A stretch of DNA of 64,000 bases from Paenibacillus alginolyticus DSM 5050 = NBRC 15375. Lineage in GTDB: Bacteria > Bacillota > Bacilli > Paenibacillales > NBRC-103111. How positions within the stretch are numbered: position 1 is the first letter of the stretch; each line of letters opens with the position of its first letter. The notes below the pieces were generated by a model. That model was not told the DNA's origin. It ran no database searches and saw nothing but the letters and a program-made list of their open reading frames with translations. The translations under genes and the position numbers were made by a program. Location: assembly GCF_000422905.1 (NCBI RefSeq), contig NZ_AUGY01000014.1, positions 1-64,000 on the forward strand. Direction: 5' to 3'. Of the stretch, positions 34,524 through 43,112 are shown one piece after another.

Positions 34524-35561
34524 ATGAAGATTAAAAACGGCTTATTTGGCATGGCCACATTTACGCTGATGACCATGATGCTGATCCCTGCAACCTCCGT
34601 ACATGCCGAGGTGAATCAGTCCCCTTCTGTACTTCTGGACGGGCGTCCGCTGTCCTTTCAGACTCCTCCCGTGATCGAAAACGGCTATAGTCTCGTTCCG
34701 ATGCGTCCCATTTTTGAGGCTGAGGGTGCCGCAATTTCTTGGGATGAGAGCACACGAACCGTTACTGCCCTTAAAGATGGCGTCGTCCTTACATACCGAA
34801 TTGGAGATACTGTCGCTTATAAAAACCATGAACGGCTCGAGATGCCTGTGTCAGGTAAAATTATCGACGGATTTACCATGGTTCCAGTGCGATTTATTAG
34901 CGAAGCACTAGGCAATATCGTGAAATGGCATGAATATTCCCGTTCGATTACTATTTCATCAGCTCATGACTATGAAACTACCATCGAATACGGAGTCAAT
35001 CTGCGCGACTCTCCAGCAAAAGATACGGATGCCCGTGTTCTCCGATTACTTTCGAAAAGCGAGAAAATCCACGTAATCCGAGAAATCGACGCAAATTGGC
35101 TAGAGGTGCAGACCAAAGACAATACAATTGGTTTCATCTCGGCTGCACCGATGTATACCGATTACGCCAGCCCAGCATTGGCTGAAAAGAAAGCCGACGA
35201 ATTGCTCGCCTATGGATCCAAATTCCTGGGAACCCCTTACGAGTTCGGTGCCGCTTCCGGCCAAACGAATACGTTTGATTGCTCTTCTTTCGTCCGACAT
35301 GTTTTCAACGAAGTGCTGTCCATCGATCTCCCGCGAGTCTCCTACGACCAAGCCAAGAAAGGGAAAGAAATCAGCATCGACCAAATACGCAAAGGCGATC
35401 TGCTGTTCTTCAGCGCTCGCGGGCTCGATATCGGCCACGTTGGCATCTATGCGGGAGACGGAAAAATCCTTCATACTTATTCGAAAGAGCTTGGCGTTCA
35501 CATCGCAGACTTCGATGAGAAATGGAAAAAGCGTTTTGTTACGGCTAGGAGATTATTCTAA
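34524..35561 (+). CDS. Secreted NlpC/P60 peptidoglycan hydrolase with copper-amine-oxidase-N-like and SH3 domains
   Basis: About 345 residues. A signal peptide (cut near VHA) is followed by a copper-amine-oxidase N-like domain (about 32-150), with two LVPMRPIFEAEGA/MVPVRFISEALGN-type repeats. Then come an SH3b domain (about 155-215) and a C-terminal NlpC/P60 domain with catalytic cysteine in NTFDCSSFVRHVF, histidine in DIGHVGIYAGDG and third residue in ILHTYS. It should cut D-Glu to diamino-acid bonds in peptidoglycan outside the cell, with the first domain probably holding it to the wall. ATG 34524 is better spaced from AAGGGTG than the TTG at 34518. Confidence 0.92.
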   Translation: MKIKNGLFGMATFTLMTMMLIPATSVHAEVNQSPSVLLDGRPLSFQTPPVIENGYSLVPMRPIFEAEGAAISWDESTRTVTALKDGVVLTYRIGDTVAYKNHERLEMPVSGKIIDGFTMVPVRFISEALGNIVKWHEYSRSITISSAHDYETTIEYGVNLRDSPAKDTDARVLRLLSKSEKIHVIREIDANWLEVQTKDNTIGFISAAPMYTDYASPALAEKKADELLAYGSKFLGTPYEFGAASGQTNTFDCSSFVRHVFNEVLSIDLPRVSYDQAKKGKEISIDQIRKGDLLFFSARGLDIGHVGIYAGDGKILHTYSKELGVHIADFDEKWKKRFVTARRLF

Positions 35562-35566
35562 ATGAG

Positions 35567-35607
35567 AAAGAGTCATGTTGCGATTGCAGCATGACTCTTA
35601 TTTTTTA
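35567..35607. terminator. Bidirectional terminator between convergent genes
   Basis: AAGAGTCATGTTGC and GCAGCATGACTCTT pair (one mismatch) around GATT, followed by ATTTTTT. It ends the NlpC/P60 gene, and its A-rich left side can serve the leftward CBO0543-family gene that stops at 35598. Confidence 0.88.
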
Positions 35608-35990
35608 GTAGTAGGCTTCATCGTAAAGCAAATGCTATTTCTTCTTAAAAAAGAAAGATGAAAACGTAGTAAGATAATCCCAATTATATACACACCAACC
35701 GAATACCACATTGACCAGTTATTATAGGTCAGATAATTTACACGTATGGCTATCCATTCAAAGACAATGGAAAATAGCGTGCATCCAATTAAATAAGCGA
35801 AAAACTTGAATCTACTCAATGGCATAAAGTTTAATATTATAATACCTACCGCCCCTGGAAAAACAGTTTGGATCACAACAACTTGCCATTGTATGCCATG
35901 ACCAAGTTGATCATAAAGATGTAAATCAAGGTCTAACAACTGATCAGTGACACGAGTAGCAAACGCCATGAATAACCAAGTACAGTACAT
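35598..35990 (-). CDS. CBO0543-family membrane protein, probably N-terminally truncated
   Basis: 130 residues with four predicted membrane segments. Features of the CBO0543 family are visible: a Y-TWLFM-type start, a FEWIAIRVNYLTYNNWSMWYS segment (FEW, then NW..WYS) and a final membrane helix. Family members usually have one or two more membrane segments at the N-terminus. Here the frame is open only a few codons further (ILTRQEMYC, family-like) up to a stop, and the ATG at 35990 has no ribosome site. So the gene is probably a 5'-truncated remnant. Function of the family is unknown. Confidence 0.55.
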   Translation of the reverse strand: MYCTWLFMAFATRVTDQLLDLDLHLYDQLGHGIQWQVVVIQTVFPGAVGIIILNFMPLSRFKFFAYLIGCTLFSIVFEWIAIRVNYLTYNNWSMWYSVGVYIIGIILLRFHLSFLRRNSICFTMKPTTKK

Positions 35991-36038
35991 TTCTTGGCGA
36001 GTCAGTATCTTTAGGCTGCCTCTGTTTTCACTGTTGTA

Positions 36039-36115
36039 CTACATGGAAACCTACCGTTATTTTAGGTTTTTTTTCATAGAAAGCTAGTTTACATGGAAAA
36101 TCTCACGTTATCTCT
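36039..36115. repeat. Two short direct repeats of a TACATGGAAA element
   Basis: TACATGGAAACCTACCGTTA starts at 36040 and TACATGGAAAATCTCACGTT starts at 36092. They align with one gap and a few changes. They lie in the 200-base gene-free stretch between the CBO0543 remnant and the next terminator. Probably a small interspersed repeat; role unknown. Confidence 0.4.
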
Positions 36116-36146
36116 GTTGTTTCTACCCTAAATAGCGATTCCCCCC

Positions 36147-36196
36147 TAAAATAGAGGCTGCTCGCTAGGTTATTATCCTTTTGAGTCAGCCTCTTA
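36147..36196 (-). terminator. Terminator after the lipase-like/hypothetical gene pair
   Basis: AGAGGCTG and CAGCCTCT pair, with ACTC and GAG adding inside, around a long AT-rich loop; leftwards it is followed by ATTTTAG. It lies directly after the stop codon at 36199. Confidence 0.65.
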
Positions 36197-36198
36197 TC

Positions 36199-36462
36199 TT
36201 ACTTCACTAGGTTTTTTTGAGCTGCGTCCACGAGCATATCAAACCATTCATCATCCTCCAGCAAATCTTCAACAGCTTCGATATCCTCTTCTTTTCCAGA
36301 TTCCTGTAAAAAGTGAAGCGCGTAGCTCCAGTCATCTTTACCTCGTTTGCTTTGCAGGGTAATTTCGTACGGATGCTCATGGCCTTCCACCTTGAATTGC
36401 ACTTGTCCTAGGTAGCCTTCTTCTTTGCTGTGTTCCATGCTCGCTTTTAGAATTTCAATCAT
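36199..36462 (-). CDS. Small conserved hypothetical protein (87 residues)
   Basis: 87 acidic residues with no membrane segment. Mid-protein EITLQSKRGKDDWSYALHFL suggests a beta hairpin followed by a helix, and an acidic helix GKEEDIEAVEDLLEDDEWF follows. I do not recognise the family. ATG 36462 is nine bases after AAAAGG and overlaps the stop of the upstream lipase-like gene by eight bases, so translation is probably coupled. The function may be linked to that gene. Confidence 0.7.
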   Translation of the reverse strand: MIEILKASMEHSKEEGYLGQVQFKVEGHEHPYEITLQSKRGKDDWSYALHFLQESGKEEDIEAVEDLLEDDEWFDMLVDAAQKNLVK

Positions 36463-37174
36463 GTTCATCATCCTTTTCTATTCGTTGTAACCAAGTCCAA
36501 ATCGTGTTCATCGTCGTTTGCAGGTTCGTTGCTTCATTCCATATATAGGGATTGTGATCTCTGAAATAATCGGCATGTCCACCTATTAAAGGTAAAGTTT
36601 GTCGATGAGAAGGAGCATGTTTCATGCCATTCCAACTGCGCAATCCCAAGCGCGTTCTCATCCAGCCACCCCATGTGCCAAGTCTTGGTACTGGATCATT
36701 GGATTTATCCAACTGATTAGCAGCATCAAGATAAAGAACACGGCTCTTTAACGATAGAGGAATCGCGCATTTCGGCGATCCAATTTGGACCACACCGAGG
36801 ATGGAAACCCCCTCTTTCATAAGGACATCGGCCGCCAGAATAGAAGCCACAGCCCCTGCGCTATGCCCAATTAGCAGCAGTTGCTGTCTAGGGACCAGGT
36901 TGTCGTTGATCAATTTCAATAAGCTTTTGCCACCATAATGAGACCTTTTCCGATGTGCATTGTTCCATAGATCACTGGTAATTTCCCGAAGCTGCACTTG
37001 CTTTCGTCGCGTCCAATCGCCATACGGATAATGGATAACGACTTTGACACGTGAACCTGCTTGTTTAAAACGTGCAGCCAGTGCCGCGGCGAAAACATCT
37101 AGGAAATTAGGTGCTGTAGCAAAACCAGCAGATACATAAATGACGAATTCCTCCGGTTCGGAGTGGATTGTCAT
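36455..37174 (-). CDS. Alpha/beta-hydrolase, lipase-like
   Basis: About 239 residues. The nucleophile elbow LLLIGHSAGAVASILAADVL (GHSAG) stands mid-protein, preceded by a VIHYPYGDW strand region. A C-terminal GGHADYFRDHNPYIW carries the probable catalytic histidine. There is no signal peptide. It resembles small intracellular lipase/esterase-like hydrolases; the substrate is unknown. ATG 37174 has a distant AAGGGA; a TTG at 37201 extends the frame but has no ribosome site. It lies behind hrpB (33 bases) and overlaps the small gene downstream. Confidence 0.7.
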   Translation of the reverse strand: MTIHSEPEEFVIYVSAGFATAPNFLDVFAAALAARFKQAGSRVKVVIHYPYGDWTRRKQVQLREITSDLWNNAHRKRSHYGGKSLLKLINDNLVPRQQLLLIGHSAGAVASILAADVLMKEGVSILGVVQIGSPKCAIPLSLKSRVLYLDAANQLDKSNDPVPRLGTWGGWMRTRLGLRSWNGMKHAPSHRQTLPLIGGHADYFRDHNPYIWNEATNLQTTMNTIWTWLQRIEKDDEHD

Positions 37175-37207
37175 GGCTTGCTCAGTTCCCTTCTCGTACA
37201 AATTAGG

Positions 37208-39694
37208 TTAGGAACGCGGTTTAGCTCGATTCGTCGGCATCGCCGCCATCGGATCATCCGGCCAGTAATGCTTGGGGTATCGGCCTTTGAGATCTTTTTT
37301 CACTTCAAAATAAGCATCCCGCCAGAAGCTCGCCAAGTCCTTCGTCACTTGAACAGGACGCTGAGCAGGCGATAATAAATGTAAAGTAACTGGCACTCTC
37401 CCCTTTGCGATCCGGGGGGTATCGGCTAAACCAAACATTTCTTGTAAACGAACCGACAAAGCTGGTGACTCGCTGACGCTATAATCAACAGGAATACGAG
37501 AACCGCTGGGCACCTGAATGTGTGTTGGGGCCCATTCTTCTAACCATCGGCGCTGCTCCCATGTTAGCATTTCTTCTAATATGCTTGTCAAGTTAAGACG
37601 CCCTAAAGCCCCCTTGCTTTTCAAACCGTAAAGATGGGGTCCTAACCAGTCCTCTAAGGAAGCAAGCAAATTGGCATCCCCCATATCTGGCCATTCTACA
37701 TCAAATCGATACAAAAACATAACTCGCTGTTGCAGCTGTCTTGCGCTCCGAGTCCAAGGGAGCAGCTCCAAAGATTCAGCTTGAATACCGGATATCAAAG
37801 CTTGCAGCACCAAGTCAGGGTTTGGATCCTGCAAGGGGTTTTCTTTGAGAATAATGGCACCTAACCGAAGGCGCTGTCTTGCTTTAACGGAACCCGTTGC
37901 CTGTTCCCAAAGCACTTCTTGCTCTTTGAGCAAGCGGTCCTCAAAGGCTCTAACCAGCTCGTCCTCCTGAATCGGGGCAGCCAAATAAATTCGGCTCTCC
38001 GCTCCGTTATCGTCCAGCTCGGCGGCGACGAGATAACGCTCGTTCGAGAGCGGCTGCAGCTCGGGCAGCACAGCGCCGCGCCCGCTGCTGAGAAGGAACC
38101 GCCCCGCCCTTCGCCGCTGCGCGACGCGGTCGGGATAAGCGAAGGCGAGCAGCAATCCGCTCACATTCGCTTTATTCACGCTCGGCCGGATACCGAGCTG
38201 CTGCATGAACACTTTGGCTTCCGCCGCGATGCGGCGGCATAAGCCAAAGTCAACGTCTGCGCGCTGCTCGCCCTGCGCAGCGCGCCAGAGCACTTCGATG
38301 CGGGTACGAATATCCGCATCTCTCCCCTCAGCAGCGCGCATGAAATCGCGCTCGCTCAGCATGACGGCGAGCTCGCACGCAAGCACGCCGAGCTCAAGCG
38401 GTATGGCTTGCAGCACCATGTGCGCAAGCCGCGGGTGCAGACCCAGCGACGCTAGGCGTTTGCCGTGTGCGCTCAAGCCCCCGTCCTCGTGCAGCGCGCC
38501 CAGCTGCACGAGAAGTTCCCGCGCCTGCTGATACGCAGCAGCAGGCGGCGGGTCCAGCCAGACCAGCGAAGCTGGGTCTGGCACGCCCCAAGCGGCGAGC
38601 TCCAGCGCAAGCGGCGCCAGATCCGCTTCGCGGATCTCTGGCGTGCTGCTTAGCGGGAGCTGCCGCTGCTCGGTCTCGGTCCATAGGCGGTAACACACGC
38701 CTGGACCGAGCCGACCGGCACGGCCTCTGCGCTGATCTGCAGAGGCGATAGACACAGGCACGGTCGTCAGACGGGTCATGCCGGTGCGCGGCGAGAAGCG
38801 GGGCACGCGCATAAGCCCGCTGTCGATAACGACCGTGACGCCTTCGACGGTCAAGCTTGTCTCGGCAATCGACGTGGCCAGCACAATCTTGCGTTGCCCA
38901 GGCGAAGTTACTGCAAGCGCTTGGTCCTGCGCCTCTTGAGAGAGATTACCATACAGAGGTGCGATCTCTATCTCTTTCCCTAATTTAAGCGCAGCAAGGC
39001 TGTTAGCAACACGATGAACTTCAGCTGCTCCAGGGAGAAATACGAGCAAGTTTCCTTCGTTCATTTGCAAGGCACGTTGGATGCTTGTGACTACAGCCTG
39101 TTCTATTTTGCTTGTCATTTTCGCTTCCAGATAATGAGTTACAACGGGATAAGTACGCCCTTCACTTTGAATAATGGGCGCATGATCAAGCATGGCCGAA
39201 ACCGTATTGGCTTCAATCGTAGCCGACATAATCAGAATTCGCAGATCCTCACGAATCAGAGTTTGCGATTGCCTGCTAAGTGCTAACCCCAAATCTGCAT
39301 GTAAGCTGCGCTCATGAAATTCATCAAAAATAACAGCCCCTACGCCTTCCAGGGCAGGATCTGTTTGAAGCATGCGCGTAAGAACACCTTCCGTTATCAC
39401 TTCAATTCGTGTGTTCGGTCCAACTTTGGTGTCCTTTTTCACTCGGTAACCAATCGTCTGCCCAACTTCTTCACCACGAAGCTTCGACATATAACGAGCA
39501 GCTGCACGAGCTGCCAGTCTTCTGGGCTCGAGCATGAGTATCTTTTGGTTTTGCAGCCAAGACTCTTGCAGTAAAGCAAGCGGTACTTGCGTTGTTTTAC
39601 CTGCACCAGGCTGAGCAACCAGTATTGCGCATGGATTTGTTCGTAAAGCTTCTTTCAATTGAGGAAGCACGGTTTCAATCGGTAACGAGTTCAT
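37208..39694 (-). CDS. hrpB: ATP-dependent helicase HrpB
   Basis: 828 residues, the usual HrpB length. The DEAH-type motor motifs are VAQPGAGKTTQVPLALL (Walker A), VIFDEFHERS (box II, DEFH), IMSATIEAN (SAT) and QRRGRAGRLGPGVCYRLW (motif VI). The helicase C-terminal and HrpB-specific domains follow. HrpB is a putative RNA helicase of unknown target. Base composition is unusual: one 60-base line in the middle (38461-38520) is 70% GC by count, against 48% at 37621-37680. GGAGTGAAACTA precedes ATG 39694; a GTG at 39703 lies within this ribosome region. Confidence 0.93.
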   Translation of the reverse strand: MNSLPIETVLPQLKEALRTNPCAILVAQPGAGKTTQVPLALLQESWLQNQKILMLEPRRLAARAAARYMSKLRGEEVGQTIGYRVKKDTKVGPNTRIEVITEGVLTRMLQTDPALEGVGAVIFDEFHERSLHADLGLALSRQSQTLIREDLRILIMSATIEANTVSAMLDHAPIIQSEGRTYPVVTHYLEAKMTSKIEQAVVTSIQRALQMNEGNLLVFLPGAAEVHRVANSLAALKLGKEIEIAPLYGNLSQEAQDQALAVTSPGQRKIVLATSIAETSLTVEGVTVVIDSGLMRVPRFSPRTGMTRLTTVPVSIASADQRRGRAGRLGPGVCYRLWTETEQRQLPLSSTPEIREADLAPLALELAAWGVPDPASLVWLDPPPAAAYQQARELLVQLGALHEDGGLSAHGKRLASLGLHPRLAHMVLQAIPLELGVLACELAVMLSERDFMRAAEGRDADIRTRIEVLWRAAQGEQRADVDFGLCRRIAAEAKVFMQQLGIRPSVNKANVSGLLLAFAYPDRVAQRRRAGRFLLSSGRGAVLPELQPLSNERYLVAAELDDNGAESRIYLAAPIQEDELVRAFEDRLLKEQEVLWEQATGSVKARQRLRLGAIILKENPLQDPNPDLVLQALISGIQAESLELLPWTRSARQLQQRVMFLYRFDVEWPDMGDANLLASLEDWLGPHLYGLKSKGALGRLNLTSILEEMLTWEQRRWLEEWAPTHIQVPSGSRIPVDYSVSESPALSVRLQEMFGLADTPRIAKGRVPVTLHLLSPAQRPVQVTKDLASFWRDAYFEVKKDLKGRYPKHYWPDDPMAAMPTNRAKPRS

Positions 39695-39922
39695 TAGTTT
39701 CACTCCGAGGCTTCTGTCAGTCTTATTTTCGCTTGCTCCATACGTCTCGTACGGGTTTCCGTCATTTCAAGTCTGGACTCATTCAATTAACGACATTAAT
39801 TATTAATGAAGTGAGCTTTAATATGTCGATTAATGTTCGGATTTCCTCTTCCAAAACCTGTTACTCATCCATTCAATCGTGTATACTAGATTAGAATATG
39901 GTCACTAAAGGAGAACTTGAAG

Positions 39923-40177
39923 ATGAATGTACATGAAGCGATAACCAAACATTCGAATGCACAGCACCTACATCTCGTTAGGTTTGCAGAGCTAGATGCA
40001 CAGCGTGAGCAAGCTATTGACGCTGCTGTCGATCTGTGCAGAAGCGGGCTCCCTTTTAGCGTTGATGCGATTAACGCCATAACAGCTCAAATCATCGCCC
40101 ATGCCAAAGAAGGTATTTCTCCGCTCCGTTCTTATGTATCTGAAGACATGGTGCGTGATTACGTAAACAAAGGTTAA
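39923..40177 (+). CDS. YpbS-like protein (DUF2533)
   Basis: 84 residues, all helical. The order HEAITKHSNAQHLHLVRFAE, LDAQREQAIDAAVDLC, FSVDAINAITAQI and YVSEDMVRDYV matches the YpbS/DUF2533 family of Bacilli, whose function is unknown. ATG 39923 stands nine bases after AGGAG. The gene is followed 14 bases later by a small membrane protein gene, so they form a pair. The 220 bases upstream hold an imperfect inverted repeat (CGACATTAA and TTAATATGTCG, about 39794-39831) and the promoter region. Confidence 0.8.
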   Translation: MNVHEAITKHSNAQHLHLVRFAELDAQREQAIDAAVDLCRSGLPFSVDAINAITAQIIAHAKEGISPLRSYVSEDMVRDYVNKG

Positions 40178-40191
40178 GGAGATAAATAGCG

Positions 40192-40356
40192 ATGGGTGTT
40201 CTAACTTTTATTTCAATGTTAGTTATGGGATCGGCATTTAGTGCCGGATTCTTGCTTTTGTTTAAGCGGAAAACAGCTCTTGGTATTGTCTGTATCGGGC
40301 TCTCCATTATCTGTTATATCGCTTATGCTTACATAGCGAACAAGTATTTCGTCTAA
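40192..40356 (+). CDS. Small two-helix membrane protein (54 residues)
   Basis: This frame of 54 codons starts at ATG 40192 behind AAGGAGATAAATAGCG. It encodes two hydrophobic helices (about residues 3-23 and 31-50) joined by the basic turn FKRKTALG, ending in NKYFV. It directly follows the YpbS-like gene and is followed by a terminator, so it is the last gene of that small operon. I do not recognise a family. Confidence 0.75.
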   Translation: MGVLTFISMLVMGSAFSAGFLLLFKRKTALGIVCIGLSIICYIAYAYIANKYFV

Positions 40357-40376
40357 AATTAGATATGTACGCAATG

Positions 40377-40405
40377 AGAACCGATTGGAACACCAATACG
40401 GTTCT
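40377..40405. terminator. Bidirectional terminator between convergent genes
   Basis: AGAACCGATTGG and CCAATACGGTTCT pair (one bulge) around AACA, followed by TTTTC. It serves the small membrane protein gene and perhaps also the leftward NUDIX gene that stops at 40409. Confidence 0.8.
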
Positions 40406-40408
40406 TTT

Positions 40409-41047
40409 TCATTCCGACCATTTATTTCCCTTTAATGTGCGAAACACAAGATCAAAATAAGCGACAGGATGCGGCACCAAATGATCTAAGCTCAGAAGCA
40501 AACTTGTATGATCTAACTTACCATCGAGACCCCTTTTATAGCCACTTGCCTTTATTTCATTTGTTTCTTGATGAACTAAACGCTCAAGGTCTGCGACACC
40601 TACGGCGAACAGACCGCCTACCTCATCTGGCTGCAGCGCGTAACGATTCAGCGGTTGATCACAACGATATATAAACACATGACAAAACTCACGATCAATG
40701 AGTTGATCCGAAATCAGATCTTCTTCTGCATACATCCCGCAAGGGATTAATTCACTGAAATCGACTTTTAGCCCCAGCTCTTCCTCTAGTTCTCTCACAC
40801 CATCTTCCGTGGTTTCTCCAGCAGCGAGATGCCCGGCGCAAGAAATGTCCAGCAAGTTCGGAAACAAATCCTTCTCTGGATGTCTTAACTGGAGTAGGAG
40901 ACTAGGCTCCTTCCCTTCCAAGCTAACGATCCAACACTGAAAAGTTCGGTGCCACAGCCCTTTTGCATGCACTTCTGAGCGCGGAGCCACCCCAAGCCTA
41001 TTCATCTTTTCATCATAGATATCAAACATCTCTTCTGACTGGTTCAA
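40409..41047 (-). CDS. NUDIX hydrolase (isopentenyl-diphosphate-isomerase-like subgroup)
   Basis: 212 residues. The Nudix box is complete: GHLAAGETTEDGVRELEEEL plus GL, fitting G-5x-E-7x-REUXEEXGU. The N-terminus FDIYDEKMNRLGVAPRSEVH and the GLWHRTFQCWIV segment resemble YfcD-like Nudix proteins related to type-1 IPP isomerase. It should hydrolyse a nucleoside-diphosphate-linked substrate in the cytoplasm with a divalent metal; the exact substrate is unknown. The start is uncertain: TTG at 41047 gives the full family N-terminus, with a GAGGGGAG somewhat far upstream. Confidence 0.85.
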   Translation of the reverse strand: MNQSEEMFDIYDEKMNRLGVAPRSEVHAKGLWHRTFQCWIVSLEGKEPSLLLQLRHPEKDLFPNLLDISCAGHLAAGETTEDGVRELEEELGLKVDFSELIPCGMYAEEDLISDQLIDREFCHVFIYRCDQPLNRYALQPDEVGGLFAVGVADLERLVHQETNEIKASGYKRGLDGKLDHTSLLLSLDHLVPHPVAYFDLVFRTLKGNKWSE

Positions 41048-41086
41048 AATGCTCGTGTTCTCCCCTCAGAACCTTTTATGTACCTT

Positions 41087-41344
41087 CTATCTGCGTGTTA
41101 ATTTTTTCGTCATTTTCATGGCATAGAGATCTTCTTCTAATGAACTCATTCTTTCCATCAATGTTTTGCCAGCGTCTTCTATGGCCTGGTTATATATAGG
41201 TACAGCCAATTGCTGAAGCATATAATCGATTAATTGTTCCGTGGCCAAACGTCCTAATTCAATATTATGGTCCAACTCCAGATAGCCTTGCAAATCCTCA
41301 ATCAACAATTCTTTCTCTTCTTTCGCTAATTTCAAAGGTTTCAT
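41087..41344 (-). CDS. DUF2164-family protein
   Basis: 85 residues. The conserved pattern is visible: KLAKEEKELLIEDLQGYLEL, then LGRLATEQLIDYML, then PIYNQAIEDAGKTL. This is a small, helical, cytoplasmic family of unknown function. The gene starts nine bases after the Dabb gene stop, so the two are co-transcribed. A NUDIX gene follows 39 bases later. Confidence 0.85.
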   Translation of the reverse strand: MKPLKLAKEEKELLIEDLQGYLELDHNIELGRLATEQLIDYMLQQLAVPIYNQAIEDAGKTLMERMSSLEEDLYAMKMTKKLTRR

Positions 41345-41353
41345 ACGAGCACC

Positions 41354-41662
41354 TCACTCAAAAATCATCAAATCGATTTCTTGAAACCGACTTACTTCTT
41401 TCACCCAACGTTCCGCAACATAATGAGTATGTACGGGATGAACATTGTAAGCTTCATAAGCCGCTCTATCTGCAAATACCATTGAGAATCCGTAATCATA
41501 ATCTGTCTTTGTGCTAACTTGATGAAACACTTCAAATTGTTCAACTCCAGATATAGCCGCCAGTTCTTGCACACTGCTTTTTAGAAATTGTTCTGCTTCC
41601 TGCGAATCTTTACTTGCGTGTAAACTAAATACAACCATATGTTTGATACTTGCCTGATTCAT
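41354..41662 (-). CDS. Stress-responsive alpha/beta-barrel (Dabb) protein
   Basis: About 102 residues. The ferredoxin-like Dabb fold is indicated by KHMVVFSLHASKDSQEAEQF, YDYGFSMVFADRAAYEAYNV and HPVHTHYVAERWV. The family occurs as dimers in plants and bacteria, mostly of unknown role. ATG 41662 follows AAAGGAG by 12 bases; the frame is open to 41689. It is upstream of, and probably co-transcribed with, the DUF2164 gene. Confidence 0.85.
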   Translation of the reverse strand: MNQASIKHMVVFSLHASKDSQEAEQFLKSSVQELAAISGVEQFEVFHQVSTKTDYDYGFSMVFADRAAYEAYNVHPVHTHYVAERWVKEVSRFQEIDLMIFE

Positions 41663-41698
41663 AGGTTTCTCTTCTCCTTTTGTCTCCAACTATAACCA

Positions 41699-42640
41699 TT
41701 ATAGCGGATTTTGTATCAACGAACTATATAACCTCTTTCCTTCTTCCATGCTCGCCTCCGCCTTGCGTAAAGCTTGCTCTAACTCGTTGCAAAGTCGTTT
41801 CACTTCCATCGATTTATCTTCTACTTGTTTAGATGTTTCATGGATCTTGTCTTGAACCATCCAGTCGCTTATTAAGCCATCAAAAAAATAATCTGAGAAT
41901 TTGAGAAATCCGCTAATCTGGCAGTCGATAGATAAGTTCACATGAACATCCTTGAGTTCCTTCTCAAAGCGACTAAGACTGTTCTGTGCCGTACGAACAT
42001 GGTCCATGGCTTCATCAATTTTCCCGTGTTTGATATGTGTAGACAGCATGCCGCCGCCGAGCATATCATAAGTGCCCCAATTGCGTGCAGAACGAAGTGA
42101 TTCAGCTGCTAACAGCAAATGTTCCACGACCGATTCCCCTGCACTTATCGCCTCTTTAAGCTCTTTGGTTTGTAATTGAAACTCGGCTATCCGTTCAGAA
42201 AGCTCCCTCAGCTGCCTGCTCTTCCCAGAGTCATTAGCATGAATATAGGATTCAATTCGGAGGGTCAAATCTTTCACTTCTAAGTCCCAAAATCGTACGG
42301 ATTGGAGTTTGTTCCGCATTTCAAGTATCTCTTTTTCGAGATTATCCCTTCGACCAACCGCTTCATCGAATCTAAATTTCACTTGTAACAGTTCTTGCTC
42401 TTCAACAGACAATTTCTCTGCCTTCTTGCCAATTAAATCATACAGAAAACCGGTAAAGCTGCGAGTTTTTAATTTTTCCACATCTCTTTTTTCTTTTACA
42501 AACTGCTCTTCCCAAAGGACAATGTGGTCTTTTGAGTCACGCCATTCTCTTTCTAAATCCGCTAATCGTTCCGACCATACGGCTTGCAGACGGCCATTTT
42601 CTTTGGCTGCTGCCAATTTTTGCACAAGCTCTTGAATCAT
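41699..42640 (-). CDS. Coiled-coil cytoplasmic protein, conserved hypothetical
   Basis: 313 residues with long helices and heptad patterns (about 20-60, 75-180, 220-245 and 275-305), no membrane segment and no signal peptide. A central motif WGTYDMLGGGMLSTHIKHGK interrupts the coils and recurs in similar hypothetical proteins of Bacilli as I recall. A second compact motif is SFTGFLYDLIGKKAEKL. The function is unknown. GGGAGGG before the ATG is the ribosome site. Confidence 0.8.
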   Translation of the reverse strand: MIQELVQKLAAAKENGRLQAVWSERLADLEREWRDSKDHIVLWEEQFVKEKRDVEKLKTRSFTGFLYDLIGKKAEKLSVEEQELLQVKFRFDEAVGRRDNLEKEILEMRNKLQSVRFWDLEVKDLTLRIESYIHANDSGKSRQLRELSERIAEFQLQTKELKEAISAGESVVEHLLLAAESLRSARNWGTYDMLGGGMLSTHIKHGKIDEAMDHVRTAQNSLSRFEKELKDVHVNLSIDCQISGFLKFSDYFFDGLISDWMVQDKIHETSKQVEDKSMEVKRLCNELEQALRKAEASMEEGKRLYSSLIQNPL

Positions 42641-42792
42641 TTTCCACCCTCCCTTACAGAATTCATCTACTCAACTAGACGACGCCCAGCATGTATTGGT
42701 TTCATCAACTTTCCTTTTTATGGAGAATAAAAACAGTCACAAGTGTACACGTTAAAGCTGAACGTTAAACTGCCCTTGAAAGGATGAACGAC

Positions 42793-42969
42793 ATGGAAAA
42801 CGAGAAGCATAGAGGCAAATACAAAGGCACAACGAACATGAATGCGAAAAATCAAGATATGGCTTTCGTGAACGACACGTTAGAAAATGCACCCAATACG
42901 ACACCTGTCAACATAGCGGAAGACGACATTAGCGAAGGTAACGAAGAACGACAATTGAATCAGAAGTAA
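42793..42969 (+). CDS. Small hydrophilic protein (58 residues), hypothetical
   Basis: 58 residues, rich in Asn, Glu, Lys and Asp, with no hydrophobic core (for example KNQDMAFVNDTLENAPNTTP). This composition resembles small intrinsically disordered or spore-associated proteins, but I cannot assign a family. ATG 42793 follows GAAAGG by nine bases (an ATG at 42784 overlaps the ribosome site). A strong terminator follows. Confidence 0.65.
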   Translation: MENEKHRGKYKGTTNMNAKNQDMAFVNDTLENAPNTTPVNIAEDDISEGNEERQLNQK

Positions 42970-43013
42970 GGGTCATCTTAGATTCAGAGCAGCATACTAT
43001 TTCCTACATCAAG

Positions 43014-43037
43014 GGAGCAGTTGTCTGCTCTTTTTTT
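43014..43037 (+). terminator. Terminator after the small hydrophilic protein gene
   Basis: GAGCAG and CTGCTC pair around TTGT, followed by seven T. Confidence 0.88.
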
Positions 43038-43112
43038 CCTTAGCTAAACTTGGCATCTTCCTCAGCTTGCGATACTATGTAATGAGTATTTAGTCTTGGG
43101 GAGGTTGTTACA

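Noticed and set aside
38205..38751. Long open frames opposite and alongside the middle of hrpB.
   Set aside because: They result from the GC-rich codon composition of hrpB. They lack ribosome sites and their products are Ala/Arg-rich without known patterns.
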